NCBI RefSeq assembly: GCF_002532045.1
Contig: NZ_NWTG01000019.1
Span: 85,382-149,381, forward strand
Length of the DNA: 64,000 nucleotides
Origin: Bradyrhizobium sp. C9
Lineage (GTDB): Bacteria; Pseudomonadota; Alphaproteobacteria; Rhizobiales; Xanthobacteraceae
Direction: 5' to 3'
Shown: piece by piece, positions 37,798 to 49,041 of the stretch
How the letters are laid out: every line of letters starts with the position of its first letter
How positions within the stretch are numbered: position 1 is the first letter of the stretch
The notes under the pieces: generated by a model
The model's input: only the letters and a program-made list of their open reading frames with translations
Databases searched by the model: none
Told to the model about the DNA's origin: nothing
Made by a program: the position numbers and the translations under genes

Positions 37798-40422
37798 CTA
37801 CTGTGCCGCGAGCTTCTTCATCGCCGCCTTGATCGACGAGGCCGCATCTTCATAACCGTCCCAAGCCTTGCTCCTGGCGAGCAACGCCGGCACCGACCGC
37901 ACCGTATACTTCTTCGGATCGAGATCGCCGCGCACCTGAGCCCAGGTCAGCGGCATCGACACCGTGGCGCCCGGACGCGCTCGCGGCGACAACACTGCGA
38001 CCGCGGTCGAGAGCCGGTCGTTGCGCAGATAGTCGAGGAAGATCTTTCCAGTGCGCTTGGCCTTCGACATGTTGATCAGATAGCGCTCGGGGTCATCCTG
38101 TGCCATCCACTGGCAGATGCCTTGCGCGAACGCCTTGGCTTCCTTCCAGGTCACCTTGTCCCTGGCGCCCGTGAGCAGCGGCGCCACGACATGGAGGCCC
38201 TTGCCGCCTGTGGTCTTGCAGAAGCTCTCGAGACCGACCGCTGTCAGCCGCTGGCGCATGTCCTTGGCGGCGTCGATCACGTCGGAGAACGTGACGTCGG
38301 GCGCGGGATCGAGATCGAATACCAGCCGGCCCGGCGTGTCATACGCATCCGGCGCGCAGTTCCAGGGATGCAGCTCGAGGCCGCCGAGTTGCGCGACCGC
38401 GGCCAGGCCTTCGACCTGATCGATCTGCAGATAGGGCTTGCGGTCGCCGGAGACCTTGGCGAGCTTGAGGAGCTTCGACGTGCCGGCCATCGCGTGGCGC
38501 TGGAAGAACGTCTCGCCCTTGATGCCGTCAGGCGCGCGCACGATCGAGCACGGCCGGCCCTTGAGGTAGGAGATCATCCAGGCGCCGACCGCCTCGAAAT
38601 AGCTGGCGAGGTCGAGCTTGGTCACCGGTGCACCGTCGCCGGCATCGGGCCACAAGGCCTTGTCCGGGTGCGAGATGGCGACGCCCATCACCTCGCCGGA
38701 TTTTGCTTTCGCCATCGGCTTCACCACTCTGGTTACGACCGGCCGCTCGGCCTCGACCTCGTGCGCCGGCTTGTCCTGACGCAGGCCCTTGAAGGCGGCC
38801 TGGCGGATATTGCCGGCATCGGTCCAGCCGGCGAACTCGATCTCGGCGACGAGTTCAGGCTTCAGCCAGTGCACGTCGCGGGTCTTCTTCGGCGCATCCT
38901 TGCCGCCGAACGGGCTCGTGTCCGACTCCGCCGCCTTCAGCGCCGGCATGATGCGGCGAACCGTGTCCTGCCCGAAGCCGGTGCCGACGATGCCGACAAA
39001 GACCAGATGATCGCCGCGATAGACGCCCGCCATCAGCGAACGGAATTTGCCGCCCGTGGTCTTCCAGCCGCCGATTACCACCTCGTGGCCGGCGCGGATT
39101 TTTGCTTTGGTCCAGTCGTCGGAGCGGCCGGAGCGATAGGCACCGTCGAGCCGCTTGGAGACGATGCCTTCCAGCCCGAGCTTGCGCGCGGACTCCAGCA
39201 CGGCGTCGCCACGCTCCTCGAAATGCTCGACATAGCGGATCAGCTTGCCCTTGCGCGCAGCGAGCAACGCCTTGAGCCTCACCTTGCGCTCGGTCAGCGG
39301 CAGCGGGCGGAGATCCTCATTGCCGGCAAAGAGCAGGTCGAATGCGTAGAAGATGAGCTGGTCGGTCTTGCCGTCGGACAATGCCGCCTGCAGCGTCGAG
39401 AAATGCGGAATGCCGTTCTCGTCGAGCGCGACGATCTCGCCATCGATCAGGGCATCCGGCAGCTTGCCGGCCTCCTTCACGATGGCGCCGAACTTGTCGG
39501 ACCAGTCGAGCCCCTTGCGGGTCTTCACAACGGCTTCGCCATCCTCGACGCGCAGTTGCACGCGGTAGCCGTCGAACTTGATCTCGTGGCACCAGCCCGC
39601 GCCGTTGGGCGGACTCTCGACCGCGGCGCAGAGCTGCGGGGTGACGAAGTCCGGCATCTCCGTCACCTGCTTCGACTGCGCCTTCGGCCTCGTCTTCAAT
39701 TGCGCTTGCAATTTGTCCTTGGGCGCCGGCGCCTTGGTTCTTGCCCGCGCGTCCGCGGCCATACCGTGATTGGATTGCCAGACCGCATCCGCTCTGGCCT
39801 TGCCGTTGCCTTTGGCCAGCATGAACGGCTTCGGCGCCCGGCCCTTTCCGGCTGCGATCTCTGCCATCGAGCGGCCGGAGGCGACCGAGCGATCCTCGCC
39901 GAGGACCGCTTCGCCGTTGCCATCAACGGCGTATTCGTCGCGATGCTTGATCAATAGCCAGTTGGTGCGCTTGCCGCCGAAGCGGTCGTTCTTCATCCGC
40001 ACCAGCACCCAGCTGCCGTGCAGCTTGTCGCCATGCAGCGTGAATTTCAGGTCGCCCTTCTTGAAGCCGCGCTCGGGATCGTCCGATTCCCAGGTGCCGC
40101 GGTCCCATAGCTGCACCGTGCCGCCGCCATACTGATCTTCGGGAATCGTGCCTTCGAAATCGCCATAGTCGAGCGGATGATCCTCGACCTCGACCGCGAG
40201 CCGCTTGTCATGCGGGTCGAGCGAGGGCCCGCGGGTCACCGCCCAGGACTTGAAGACGCCGTCGAACTCCAGCCTGAAATCGTAGTGCAGCCGCGTCGCG
40301 TCGTGCTTCTGGACCACGAAGCGCCGCTGCTTGCCGGGCGCCACCTTGACGTCGCCCGACGGCTCATTGGTCTTCTCGAAGTCGCGCTTCTTGCGATAGG
40401 TGGTGAGATTTCTCAGCGGCAC
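37798..40422 (-). CDS. ligD: ATP-dependent DNA ligase D (PE-LIG-POL)
   Basis: Multifunctional enzyme of bacterial non-homologous end joining, about 874 residues from GTG 40422. Domain order is 3'-phosphoesterase (residues ~20-190, with HDATRLHYDFRLE), then ATP-dependent ligase (~230-540, nucleophile Lys282 in EIKFDGYR), then primase-polymerase (~570-874, with metal-binding FDLDP). This order is as in Pseudomonas and unlike the Mycobacterium order POL-PE-LIG. A lysine/alanine-rich linker joins PE and LIG. No ku gene lies in the window. An EcfG-type promoter element precedes it. An ATG 18 bases upstream is an alternative start. Confidence 0.95.
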   Translation of the reverse strand: MPLRNLTTYRKKRDFEKTNEPSGDVKVAPGKQRRFVVQKHDATRLHYDFRLEFDGVFKSWAVTRGPSLDPHDKRLAVEVEDHPLDYGDFEGTIPEDQYGGGTVQLWDRGTWESDDPERGFKKGDLKFTLHGDKLHGSWVLVRMKNDRFGGKRTNWLLIKHRDEYAVDGNGEAVLGEDRSVASGRSMAEIAAGKGRAPKPFMLAKGNGKARADAVWQSNHGMAADARARTKAPAPKDKLQAQLKTRPKAQSKQVTEMPDFVTPQLCAAVESPPNGAGWCHEIKFDGYRVQLRVEDGEAVVKTRKGLDWSDKFGAIVKEAGKLPDALIDGEIVALDENGIPHFSTLQAALSDGKTDQLIFYAFDLLFAGNEDLRPLPLTERKVRLKALLAARKGKLIRYVEHFEERGDAVLESARKLGLEGIVSKRLDGAYRSGRSDDWTKAKIRAGHEVVIGGWKTTGGKFRSLMAGVYRGDHLVFVGIVGTGFGQDTVRRIMPALKAAESDTSPFGGKDAPKKTRDVHWLKPELVAEIEFAGWTDAGNIRQAAFKGLRQDKPAHEVEAERPVVTRVVKPMAKAKSGEVMGVAISHPDKALWPDAGDGAPVTKLDLASYFEAVGAWMISYLKGRPCSIVRAPDGIKGETFFQRHAMAGTSKLLKLAKVSGDRKPYLQIDQVEGLAAVAQLGGLELHPWNCAPDAYDTPGRLVFDLDPAPDVTFSDVIDAAKDMRQRLTAVGLESFCKTTGGKGLHVVAPLLTGARDKVTWKEAKAFAQGICQWMAQDDPERYLINMSKAKRTGKIFLDYLRNDRLSTAVAVLSPRARPGATVSMPLTWAQVRGDLDPKKYTVRSVPALLARSKAWDGYEDAASSIKAAMKKLAAQ

Positions 40423-40478
40423 GTGCAGGCCTCGGCGCAAACACCGGCCGCCACCCCGGTGCGACCATCAGGAACCAA

Positions 40479-40503
40479 AACCTACGGTATCCATTCAAGT
40501 TCC
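40479..40503 (-). promoter_or_regulatory. Possible EcfG-type promoter of ligD
   Basis: Minus strand: GGAAC, 16 bases, GGTT (one mismatch from CGTT). It sits 57 bases upstream of the ligD start. Confidence 0.5.
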
Positions 40504-40632
40504 AAACTCAAGCTGTTTGGATGAGCCGAACCGATGCGTCGCGGCCCAGCTTCGCCTCGCCGTCTCCGTCGCCGGGGAGATCGAAGCCCGGGTTAGGCCC
40601 GAGCACAACGAAGCAATGCGGGGCCGCCCGTC

Positions 40633-40872
40633 TCAGCGCTTCTTCGCGGCTTTTCGCTTCTTGGCCGTCTTGCGCTTCTTGGCCATCTTCCTGGACGCCT
40701 TCTTCGGCACCTTCCGTCCCTTGGCGCGGGCCTCAGACAAGCCGATCGCGATCGCCTGCTTGCGGCTCGTCACCTTCTTCTTGGAGCGGCCGCTGCGCAG
40801 CGTGCCGGCCTTGCGCTTCTTCATCACACGCTCGACATCGCTTGATGCCTTCCGCGAGTATTTCCTTGCCAT
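40633..40872 (-). CDS. Lysine-rich small protein, DUF6496-like
   Basis: A 79-residue, very basic protein. The first half (MARKYSRKASSDVERVMKKRKAG onward) resembles the DUF6496 pattern with SRKQAIAIGLSEARAKG; the last ~25 residues are a Lys/Arg/Ala tail like the C-terminus of bacterial histone H1-like proteins. Nucleic-acid binding is likely from charge but not shown. ATG 40872 has a GGGAGAG ribosome site. It follows kdpE on the same strand after 54 bases, with its own possible EcfG promoter in between. Confidence 0.82.
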   Translation of the reverse strand: MARKYSRKASSDVERVMKKRKAGTLRSGRSKKKVTSRKQAIAIGLSEARAKGRKVPKKASRKMAKKRKTAKKRKAAKKR

Positions 40873-40897
40873 GGCTTCTCTCCCGGTAAGGGAAAAC

Positions 40898-40922
40898 AAG
40901 CCTTGATGGGAGTGAAAGTTCC
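40898..40922 (-). promoter_or_regulatory. Possible EcfG-type promoter of the DUF6496-like gene
   Basis: Minus strand: GGAAC, 16 bases, GCTT (fits GGAAC-N18-TT). It lies in the 54-base gap between the kdpE stop and the small gene, 26 bases from its start, so the leader would be short. Confidence 0.35.
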
Positions 40923-40926
40923 GAAG

Positions 40927-41616
40927 CTAATCCGCCGCGCGCAGCCGATAGCCGATGCCGGTCTCGGTCAGCACGAATTGCGGGCGCTCGGGATCGGCCT
41001 CGATCTTCTGGCGAAGCTGGCGCACATAAACGCGCAGATATTGCGCATCGGTCAATTCGTCCCACAATTCCTTCAGCAGGAAGCGATGGGTCAGCACCTT
41101 GCCGGCATGCTGCACCAGCACGCGCAACAGGTCGTATTCCTTCGGTGACAGCTTGATCTCTTTGTCGCCGACCTTGACGATCCGGCGGACCAGATCAACC
41201 GAGAGATCGCCGGAGCGGAACACCGGCCGCTCGCCCTGCACCTGCAACTGGTGGCGCAGCGCCGCGCGCAGCCGCGCCAGCAATTCGTCCATGCCGAACG
41301 GCTTGGTCAGGTAATCGTCGGCGCCGAGATCGAGCGCCTGCACCTTCCCGGCCTCGTCACCGCGGCTCGACAGCACCACGATCGGCACGCTCTCGTTGCG
41401 GCCGCGGATCATGCGCAAGAGATCGTGGCCCTGGATATCAGGCAGTCCGAGATCGAGGATGATCAGCGCCGGCCCCTCGCCCAGCATCTCCAGGGCGATC
41501 TTGCCGTTGGAGGCTTCGAGGATGTCATAGCCCTGCGTGCTCAGGCCCATCCGCAAGAGCTTGCGGATCGGCGGCTCGTCGTCGATGACCAGGACTTTGA
41601 TCGGCGTTGCGTTCAT
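40927..41616 (-). CDS. kdpE: Two-component response regulator KdpE
   Basis: OmpR/PhoB-type regulator, 229 residues. The receiver domain (1-120) has the phospho-acceptor Asp55 in ILDLGLPD and Asp12/Asp13 in the acidic pocket; the C-terminal winged-helix domain (~130-229) has the typical KLSPKEYDLLRVLVQHAGKVLTHRFLLKELW. It overlaps kdpD by four bases and is the last kdp gene. It should activate the kdp promoter when potassium is low or turgor falls. Confidence 0.96.
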   Translation of the reverse strand: MNATPIKVLVIDDEPPIRKLLRMGLSTQGYDILEASNGKIALEMLGEGPALIILDLGLPDIQGHDLLRMIRGRNESVPIVVLSSRGDEAGKVQALDLGADDYLTKPFGMDELLARLRAALRHQLQVQGERPVFRSGDLSVDLVRRIVKVGDKEIKLSPKEYDLLRVLVQHAGKVLTHRFLLKELWDELTDAQYLRVYVRQLRQKIEADPERPQFVLTETGIGYRLRAAD

Positions 41617-44324
41617 GCAGCAGTGTCCAGCGCGTTGGTGTCGGCCGTAACAGGCAGGCGGATGGTGATGACGGCGCCGCTCCGGTCGGAGCGGTTGGCA
41701 GCCGCGATCGTGCCGCGCATCGCCTCGACGAAGCCGCGCGAGATCGCAAGGCCGAGGCCGGTGCCGGGGCGGACGTGGTCGCCCTTCTCGGCGCGGTAGA
41801 ACTTGTCGAACACGCTTTCGAGCTCGGCGGCCGGAATGCCGTTACCCTCGTCGAGGATCTGCAACGCGATGGTATCGCGGTCACGCGCGCCGCGGATCGA
41901 GATCGTGGTGTCCGAGGGGGCGTATTTGGCGGCATTGTCGAGCAAATTGAACAGCACCTGCTCGAACAGCACGGCGTCGAGCTCCAGCATCGGCAGATCG
42001 GCGGCGAGCTCGAGCGACACCCGGTGATGCACGAGGATCTTGGCGGCGCGGCGCAGCGCGCTGCCAACGATCTCGCCGACGTCATGGCGCGCGGTGTTGG
42101 GTACGATCGCGCCGGATTCCAGCTTGGTCATGTCCAGGAGATTGGCGATGAAACGATTGAGCCGCTCCGATTCGTCGATCACGGTGGCGAGCAGATCATG
42201 CTTCTGGGCATCGCTCAGGCTGGCGCCGAGATCGCGCAGCGCCGAGGCCGAGCCGAGCACCGAGGCGAGAGGCGTCTTGAGGTCATGCGAGATCGAGGTC
42301 AACAGCGCGCCGCGCAGCCGATCGGACTCGACCGTACGTTTGACGCGGTCCATGTCCTCGACCAGCAGCACCCGCTCGATCGCGAGCGCGCCCTGGTCGA
42401 CCAGCGCGTCGAGCAGCCGGCGCTGGTCCGGCGTCAACAGCGGCCCGGTCCGATCGTCGTCGATGCCGATCACCCCGATCGGGCCGCGGCCGGTCCGCAT
42501 CGGCAGGAACAGCCGCTTGCCGCCCGGCAGCGTGTCGGAGCCGCGACCGGCCGGACGATCGTTGCCCCAGGCCCAGTTGGCAGCGGCCAGATCAGCCTGA
42601 TCGAGCTGGTCCTCCGGCGGATAGCCGCTCTTGACGGTCAGCATGTCGCCCTCCGGCAGCAGCAGCACCACGCGCACCTTCAGCATCAGGGCGATCTGGT
42701 AGGCGGTCGCCCACAGCACGTCGTCGAGCGTCGCGGTGCCGGCGAGCTTGCGGCTGAACGCATACAGCGACTCGGTGGTGCGGACGCGGCCGATCGCGGT
42801 GTCGGCCTGGGTGCGCACCCGCGCCGCGACGTTGGAGACGATCAGCGCGATCAGCATGAAGAAGAAGAACGCCGCGACATTGGTCGGGTCGGTGATGGTG
42901 AAGGTGTAGACCGGCGGCAGGAAGAAGAAATTGTAGCATAGCGAGGCGGCGACGCTGGCCAGCAGCGACGGCCACAGGCCGTAGCGCGCCGCGGCACCGA
43001 CCACCGCGGTGATGAACACGAGGTCGACATTCTCGATGCCGAAAAACGGCTGGATCAGCTTGGCCGCGCCGAGCCCGATGGCCGTCAGCAGCAGCGCCAT
43101 CAGATAGGGCCGCGGATTGAACGGCTCCTGCCGCTGCGCGGTCTGCACCGCGGCCTTGCCGACCGGCAGCTCGTCGCCGGCGATCACGTTGACGCTGATA
43201 TTGCCGGCGCGGCGCACCAGATCGTGCACCACCGAGCCGCGCGTCAGCTCGAACCAGCGCGAGCGCGTCGACTTGCCGATGATGATCTGGGTGACGTTGT
43301 TGGCCTGGGCGAAATTGATGACGTCGTCGGCGATTCGGCGGCCGACGCCGGGAAGGGTCAGCGCCTCGCCGCCGAGCGATTCAGCGAGCCGCATGGTGTC
43401 GGAAAGCCGGTCACGCTGCTCGTCGCTCAATTGCAGGCTGCGCCGCGTCTCGATGCTGACCGCGGTCCATTGCGCATGCAGCCGGTCGGCCAGACGCTTG
43501 GTGTAGCGCACGAGGCCGGCCGCGCGCGGATCCTCGCTCAGGCACACCAGGATGCGCTCGCCCGCAGCCCAGGGCCCCTGGATCGCATTGGCCTGCATAT
43601 GGGTGAGCAGCTGCTCGTCGACCCGTTCGGCAGTGCGGCGCAACGCCAGCTCGCGCAGCGCGGTGAGATTGCCGGGCGAAAAATAGTGCTCCAGCGCCCG
43701 CTCCGCCTGCTTCGGCACATAGACCTTGCCCTCCTTCAGCCGCTGGATCAGGTCGTCGGGCGTGAGGTCGATCAGCTCGATCGCATCGGCGCGATCGACC
43801 ACCGAGTCGGGCACGGTCTCGCGCACCCGCACATGGGTGATCTGCGCGACGACGTCGTTGAGGCTCTCGATGTGCTGGATGTTGATCGCGGTGTAGACGT
43901 CGATGCCGTGCGACAGCAGTTCCTCGACGTCGAGATAGCGCTTGGGATGCCGGCTGCCCGGCGCGTTGGTATGGGCGAGCTCGTCGACCAGCGCAAGCTG
44001 CGGCCGCCGCGCGATCAGGGCGTCGAGGTCCATCTCCTCGAGCGTCTGGTCGCGGTAGGCCAGCCGCTTCCGCGGGATCACCTCGAGACCCCTGAGCAGC
44101 GCCTCGGTCTCCACCCGCCCGTGGGTTTCGACGACGCCGACCACGACGTCGACGCCCGCCTTGAGGCGGGCGTGGGCGCTCGAGAGCATCTCGTAGGTCT
44201 TGCCGACGCCGGGGGCGGCGCCGATGAAGATCTTCAGCCGCCCTGATCGATCGGTCTCCCGGCGCGCCGCCTCCAGCAGCGCATCCGGCGAGGGTCTTTT
44301 ATCGGGGTCACGCTGATTGGCCAT
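41613..44324 (-). CDS. kdpD: Sensor histidine kinase KdpD
   Basis: Membrane sensor for potassium limitation and osmotic stress, 903 residues. N-terminal KdpD domain with Walker A GAAPGVGKT at 35-43 and VDELAHTNAPGSRHPKRY; a USP-like domain (~250-370); four transmembrane helices (~400-500, DUF4118); a GAF-like region; then the kinase core with phospho-acceptor His in TSISHDLKTPLASV and an ATPase domain (GNGIPAAELESVFDKFYR, GTGLGLAISRGFVEAM). It is 39 bases downstream of kdpC, so the structural and regulatory genes share one operon. Confidence 0.96.
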   Translation of the reverse strand: MANQRDPDKRPSPDALLEAARRETDRSGRLKIFIGAAPGVGKTYEMLSSAHARLKAGVDVVVGVVETHGRVETEALLRGLEVIPRKRLAYRDQTLEEMDLDALIARRPQLALVDELAHTNAPGSRHPKRYLDVEELLSHGIDVYTAINIQHIESLNDVVAQITHVRVRETVPDSVVDRADAIELIDLTPDDLIQRLKEGKVYVPKQAERALEHYFSPGNLTALRELALRRTAERVDEQLLTHMQANAIQGPWAAGERILVCLSEDPRAAGLVRYTKRLADRLHAQWTAVSIETRRSLQLSDEQRDRLSDTMRLAESLGGEALTLPGVGRRIADDVINFAQANNVTQIIIGKSTRSRWFELTRGSVVHDLVRRAGNISVNVIAGDELPVGKAAVQTAQRQEPFNPRPYLMALLLTAIGLGAAKLIQPFFGIENVDLVFITAVVGAAARYGLWPSLLASVAASLCYNFFFLPPVYTFTITDPTNVAAFFFFMLIALIVSNVAARVRTQADTAIGRVRTTESLYAFSRKLAGTATLDDVLWATAYQIALMLKVRVVLLLPEGDMLTVKSGYPPEDQLDQADLAAANWAWGNDRPAGRGSDTLPGGKRLFLPMRTGRGPIGVIGIDDDRTGPLLTPDQRRLLDALVDQGALAIERVLLVEDMDRVKRTVESDRLRGALLTSISHDLKTPLASVLGSASALRDLGASLSDAQKHDLLATVIDESERLNRFIANLLDMTKLESGAIVPNTARHDVGEIVGSALRRAAKILVHHRVSLELAADLPMLELDAVLFEQVLFNLLDNAAKYAPSDTTISIRGARDRDTIALQILDEGNGIPAAELESVFDKFYRAEKGDHVRPGTGLGLAISRGFVEAMRGTIAAANRSDRSGAVITIRLPVTADTNALDTAA

Positions 44325-44363
44325 ACCGCAATATAGTCATCCTGCGAGAGCGGGCCTACTCCC

Positions 44364-44969
44364 CTATTTCGCCTTTGCCGCGTCGAGCGCCAGGTTGAGC
44401 GCAAGAACGTTAACGCGGGGCTCGCCGATCACGCCGGCGAAGCGGCCCTGCGTGTTCTGCGTCACCAGCTCGCGCACCGCGTCCTCCGACATGCTGCGCG
44501 CCTTGGCCACCCGCGGCACCTGGAACAGCGCAGCGTCCGGCGAGATGTCGGGATCGAGCCCGCTGGCCGAGGTGGTGACGAGATCGACCGGCACGTTGGC
44601 CGACGGATTCTCCGCCTTCAGCTTCTCGACATCCTCCTTGACCCGGTCGCTCAGCGCCTTGCTGGTCGGGCCGAGGTTGGAGCCGCCGGAATTGGCCGCG
44701 TTGTACGGCGCCGGCACGGTCTTGGAAGAGTCGTTCGGATCGGGCGCCGTCGTCGCCGACGGCCGGCCGTGGAAGTACTTGTCCTCCTTGAACTCCTGCC
44801 CGATCAGGGCGGAGCCGATCACCTTGCCGTCCTTCTCGATCAGGCTGCCCTGCGCCTGCTTCGGAAAGATGACGCCGGCGATCGCCGTCATGGCGAGCGG
44901 ATAGGCAAGGCCCGTGATCGCAGTCAGCAGGACCAGCACGAGGATGGCGGGGCGGATTTCTCTCAACAT
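44364..44969 (-). CDS. kdpC: Potassium-transporting ATPase subunit KdpC
   Basis: A 201-residue small subunit of the KdpFABC pump. One N-terminal transmembrane helix (IRPAILVLVLLTAITGLAYPLAM) is followed by a periplasmic domain with the conserved GSALIGQEF, YFHGRPSAT and VTTSASGLDPDISPDAA blocks. ATG 44969 has an AAGGAG site. It lies between kdpB (12 bases) and kdpD. Confidence 0.96.
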   Translation of the reverse strand: MLREIRPAILVLVLLTAITGLAYPLAMTAIAGVIFPKQAQGSLIEKDGKVIGSALIGQEFKEDKYFHGRPSATTAPDPNDSSKTVPAPYNAANSGGSNLGPTSKALSDRVKEDVEKLKAENPSANVPVDLVTTSASGLDPDISPDAALFQVPRVAKARSMSEDAVRELVTQNTQGRFAGVIGEPRVNVLALNLALDAAKAK

Positions 44970-44981
44970 GATTGCGGCTCC

Positions 44982-47093
<2,112 letters not shown>

Positions 47094-47117
47094 GGATGTC
47101 ACTCCGGACGTATTCAA

Positions 47118-48821
47118 TCAGAACAGGGTGTTGGCGTTCATGGCGAGGTGCTCGACGATCGGCCCGAGCGCGAGCGCCGGGAAGAAGGTGAGACCGCCGA
47201 TGATCAGGATCACGCCGATGACGAGGCCGACGAACAGGCCGCCGGTGGTCGGGAAAGTGCCCGCCGAGGCCGGGATCGACTTCTTCTCGACCAGCGATCC
47301 CGCGATCGCCATCGCCGGCACGATCATGAAGAAGCGGCCGACGAACATCGCAGAGGCGAGCGTCAGATTGTAGAACAGGGTGTTGCCGGTGAGGCCTGCG
47401 AAGGCCGAGCCGTTATTGCCGGTTGACGACGTATAGGCATAGAGCACCTCGGTGAAGCCGTGCGGACCGGCATTGGCCATCGAGGCCACCGCCGACGGCA
47501 GCACCACGCCGACCGCAGTCCAGCCGAGATACATCAGCGGCAGCACCAGGATCGCGAGCATCGCCATCTTGACCTCGCGCGCCTCGATCTTCTTGCCGAC
47601 ATATTCCGGGGTGCGGCCGACCATCAGGCCGGCGACGAAGATCGCCAGCACGACGAACAGCAGCATGCCGTAGAAGCCGGCGCCGACGCCGCCGATGATG
47701 ACCTCGCCGAGCTGCATGTTGATCAGCGGGATCATGCCGCCGAGCGCGGTGAAGCTGTCATGCATGGCATTGACCGCACCGCAGGACGCGGCGGTGGTGA
47801 TCACGGCGAACAGCGAGGACGCGACGATGCCGAAGCGGACCTCCTTGCCCTCCATGTTGCCGCCGGTGAGACCCAGCGCCTGCAGCGCCGAGGTGCCGTT
47901 GGCTTCCGCCCAGTAGGTGACGGTCACGCCGGCGACGAACAGGATGCCCATCACGGCGAAGATCGCCCAGCCCTGGCGCTCGTTGCCGACCATGCGGCCG
48001 AACACGTTGGTCATCGCAGCGCCGAGCGCGAAGATCGAGATCATTTGCACCAGGTTCGACAGCGCGGTCGGATTCTCGAACGGATGCGCGGCGTTGGCGT
48101 TGAAGAAGCCGCCGCCATTGGTGCCCAGCATCTTGATCGCAACCTGCGAAGCCACCGGTCCGAGCGCGATGGTCTGCTTGCCGCCCTCGAGCGTGGTGGC
48201 ATCGACATAGGCACCTAGCGTCTGCGGCATGCCCTGCCAGACCAGGAACAGCGCATAGACGATGCAGATCGGCAGCAGGACGTAGAGCGTGCAGCGCGTG
48301 ACGTCGACCCAGAAATTGCCGACCGTGCGCATCGACGAGCGGGTGAAGCCGCGGATCAGCGCCATCGCCAGCGCGATGCCGGTCGCCGCCGACAGGAAGT
48401 TCTGGTGGGTCAGGCCCAGCATCTGGACCAGGTAGGACAGCGTGCTCTCGCCGCCGTAGTTCTGCCAGTTGGTGTTGGTGATGAAGGAGATCGCGGTGTT
48501 GAAGGAAAGATCTTCGGCAACTGCGGTCTGGCCGGCCGGGTTGAACGGCAGCACTGCTTGCAGCCGCATCAGGCCGTAGATGATGGCGAAGCCGCCGACA
48601 TGAAACAGCAGCATCGCGACCGTATAGGTCAGCCAGTGCTGCTCGCGCCGTTCGTCGACGCCGCCGACCCAGTAGATGCCGCGCTCGACCGGGCGCAGCA
48701 GGGGTGAGAGGAAGGTGCGCTCGCCGTTGAACACGCGGGTCATGTACCAGCCGAGCGGTTTGACCAGCGCGACCACGATCGCGCAAAACAGAATAATTTG
48801 AATCCAGCCGATGACGGTCAT
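47118..48821 (-). CDS. kdpA: Potassium-transporting ATPase potassium-binding subunit KdpA
   Basis: Channel-like, potassium-binding subunit, 567 residues with about ten transmembrane helices, related to the SKT superfamily. Glycine filter motifs are visible, such as TNTNWQNYGGEST and GTNGGGFFNANAAHPFENP. The start is four bases after the stop of the 34-residue ORF at 48826, so translation is probably coupled to it. Confidence 0.97.
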   Translation of the reverse strand: MTVIGWIQIILFCAIVVALVKPLGWYMTRVFNGERTFLSPLLRPVERGIYWVGGVDERREQHWLTYTVAMLLFHVGGFAIIYGLMRLQAVLPFNPAGQTAVAEDLSFNTAISFITNTNWQNYGGESTLSYLVQMLGLTHQNFLSAATGIALAMALIRGFTRSSMRTVGNFWVDVTRCTLYVLLPICIVYALFLVWQGMPQTLGAYVDATTLEGGKQTIALGPVASQVAIKMLGTNGGGFFNANAAHPFENPTALSNLVQMISIFALGAAMTNVFGRMVGNERQGWAIFAVMGILFVAGVTVTYWAEANGTSALQALGLTGGNMEGKEVRFGIVASSLFAVITTAASCGAVNAMHDSFTALGGMIPLINMQLGEVIIGGVGAGFYGMLLFVVLAIFVAGLMVGRTPEYVGKKIEAREVKMAMLAILVLPLMYLGWTAVGVVLPSAVASMANAGPHGFTEVLYAYTSSTGNNGSAFAGLTGNTLFYNLTLASAMFVGRFFMIVPAMAIAGSLVEKKSIPASAGTFPTTGGLFVGLVIGVILIIGGLTFFPALALGPIVEHLAMNANTLF

Positions 48822-48825
48822 TGCG

Positions 48826-48930
48826 TCATACCTTTCGAATGGGTGCGAAGCGCAGCAGCGACGCGAACACGCCGAGCAACAGCCCGGTCAGCACCGCGTC
48901 GGCCAACAGAATTGTGCAAAGCGCTGACAT
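48826..48930 (-). CDS. 34-residue membrane mini-protein between kdpF and kdpA
   Basis: A small open frame beginning MSALCTILLADAVLTGLLL and ending RFAPIRKV: one hydrophobic helix and a basic tail. ATG 48930 has an AGGCGG-like site six bases ahead. It starts ten bases after the kdpF stop and ends four bases before kdpA, fitting tightly into the operon. Function and conservation are unknown to me; it could be a second KdpF-like stabilising peptide or a leader that couples translation into kdpA. Confidence 0.5.
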   Translation of the reverse strand: MSALCTILLADAVLTGLLLGVFASLLRFAPIRKV

Positions 48931-48940
48931 CGCGAACCGC

Positions 48941-49030
48941 CTAGAAGCGTTCGGGCCGCAGCAGTGCGTAGGTGAGGTAGAGCAGCAGGCCGAGCGAGAC
49001 GAGGCCGGCGAGCGAGTAATCGAAGATCAT
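48941..49030 (-). CDS. kdpF: Potassium-transporting ATPase subunit KdpF
   Basis: A 29-residue single-helix peptide (begins MIFDYSLAGLVSLGLLLYL, ends LLRPERF), matching the usual KdpF layout with the C-terminal RPE(R/K)F. KdpF stabilises the KdpABC complex in the membrane. A GGGAGG ribosome site precedes the ATG. It lies 11 bases after another mini-ORF and ten before the next. Confidence 0.88.
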   Translation of the reverse strand: MIFDYSLAGLVSLGLLLYLTYALLRPERF

Positions 49031-49041
49031 CGCTGCCTCCC

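Noticed and set aside
40471..40495. A GGAAC-N18-TT match on the plus strand beside the ligD promoter element
   Set aside because: No plus-strand gene lies downstream; the match appears fortuitous.
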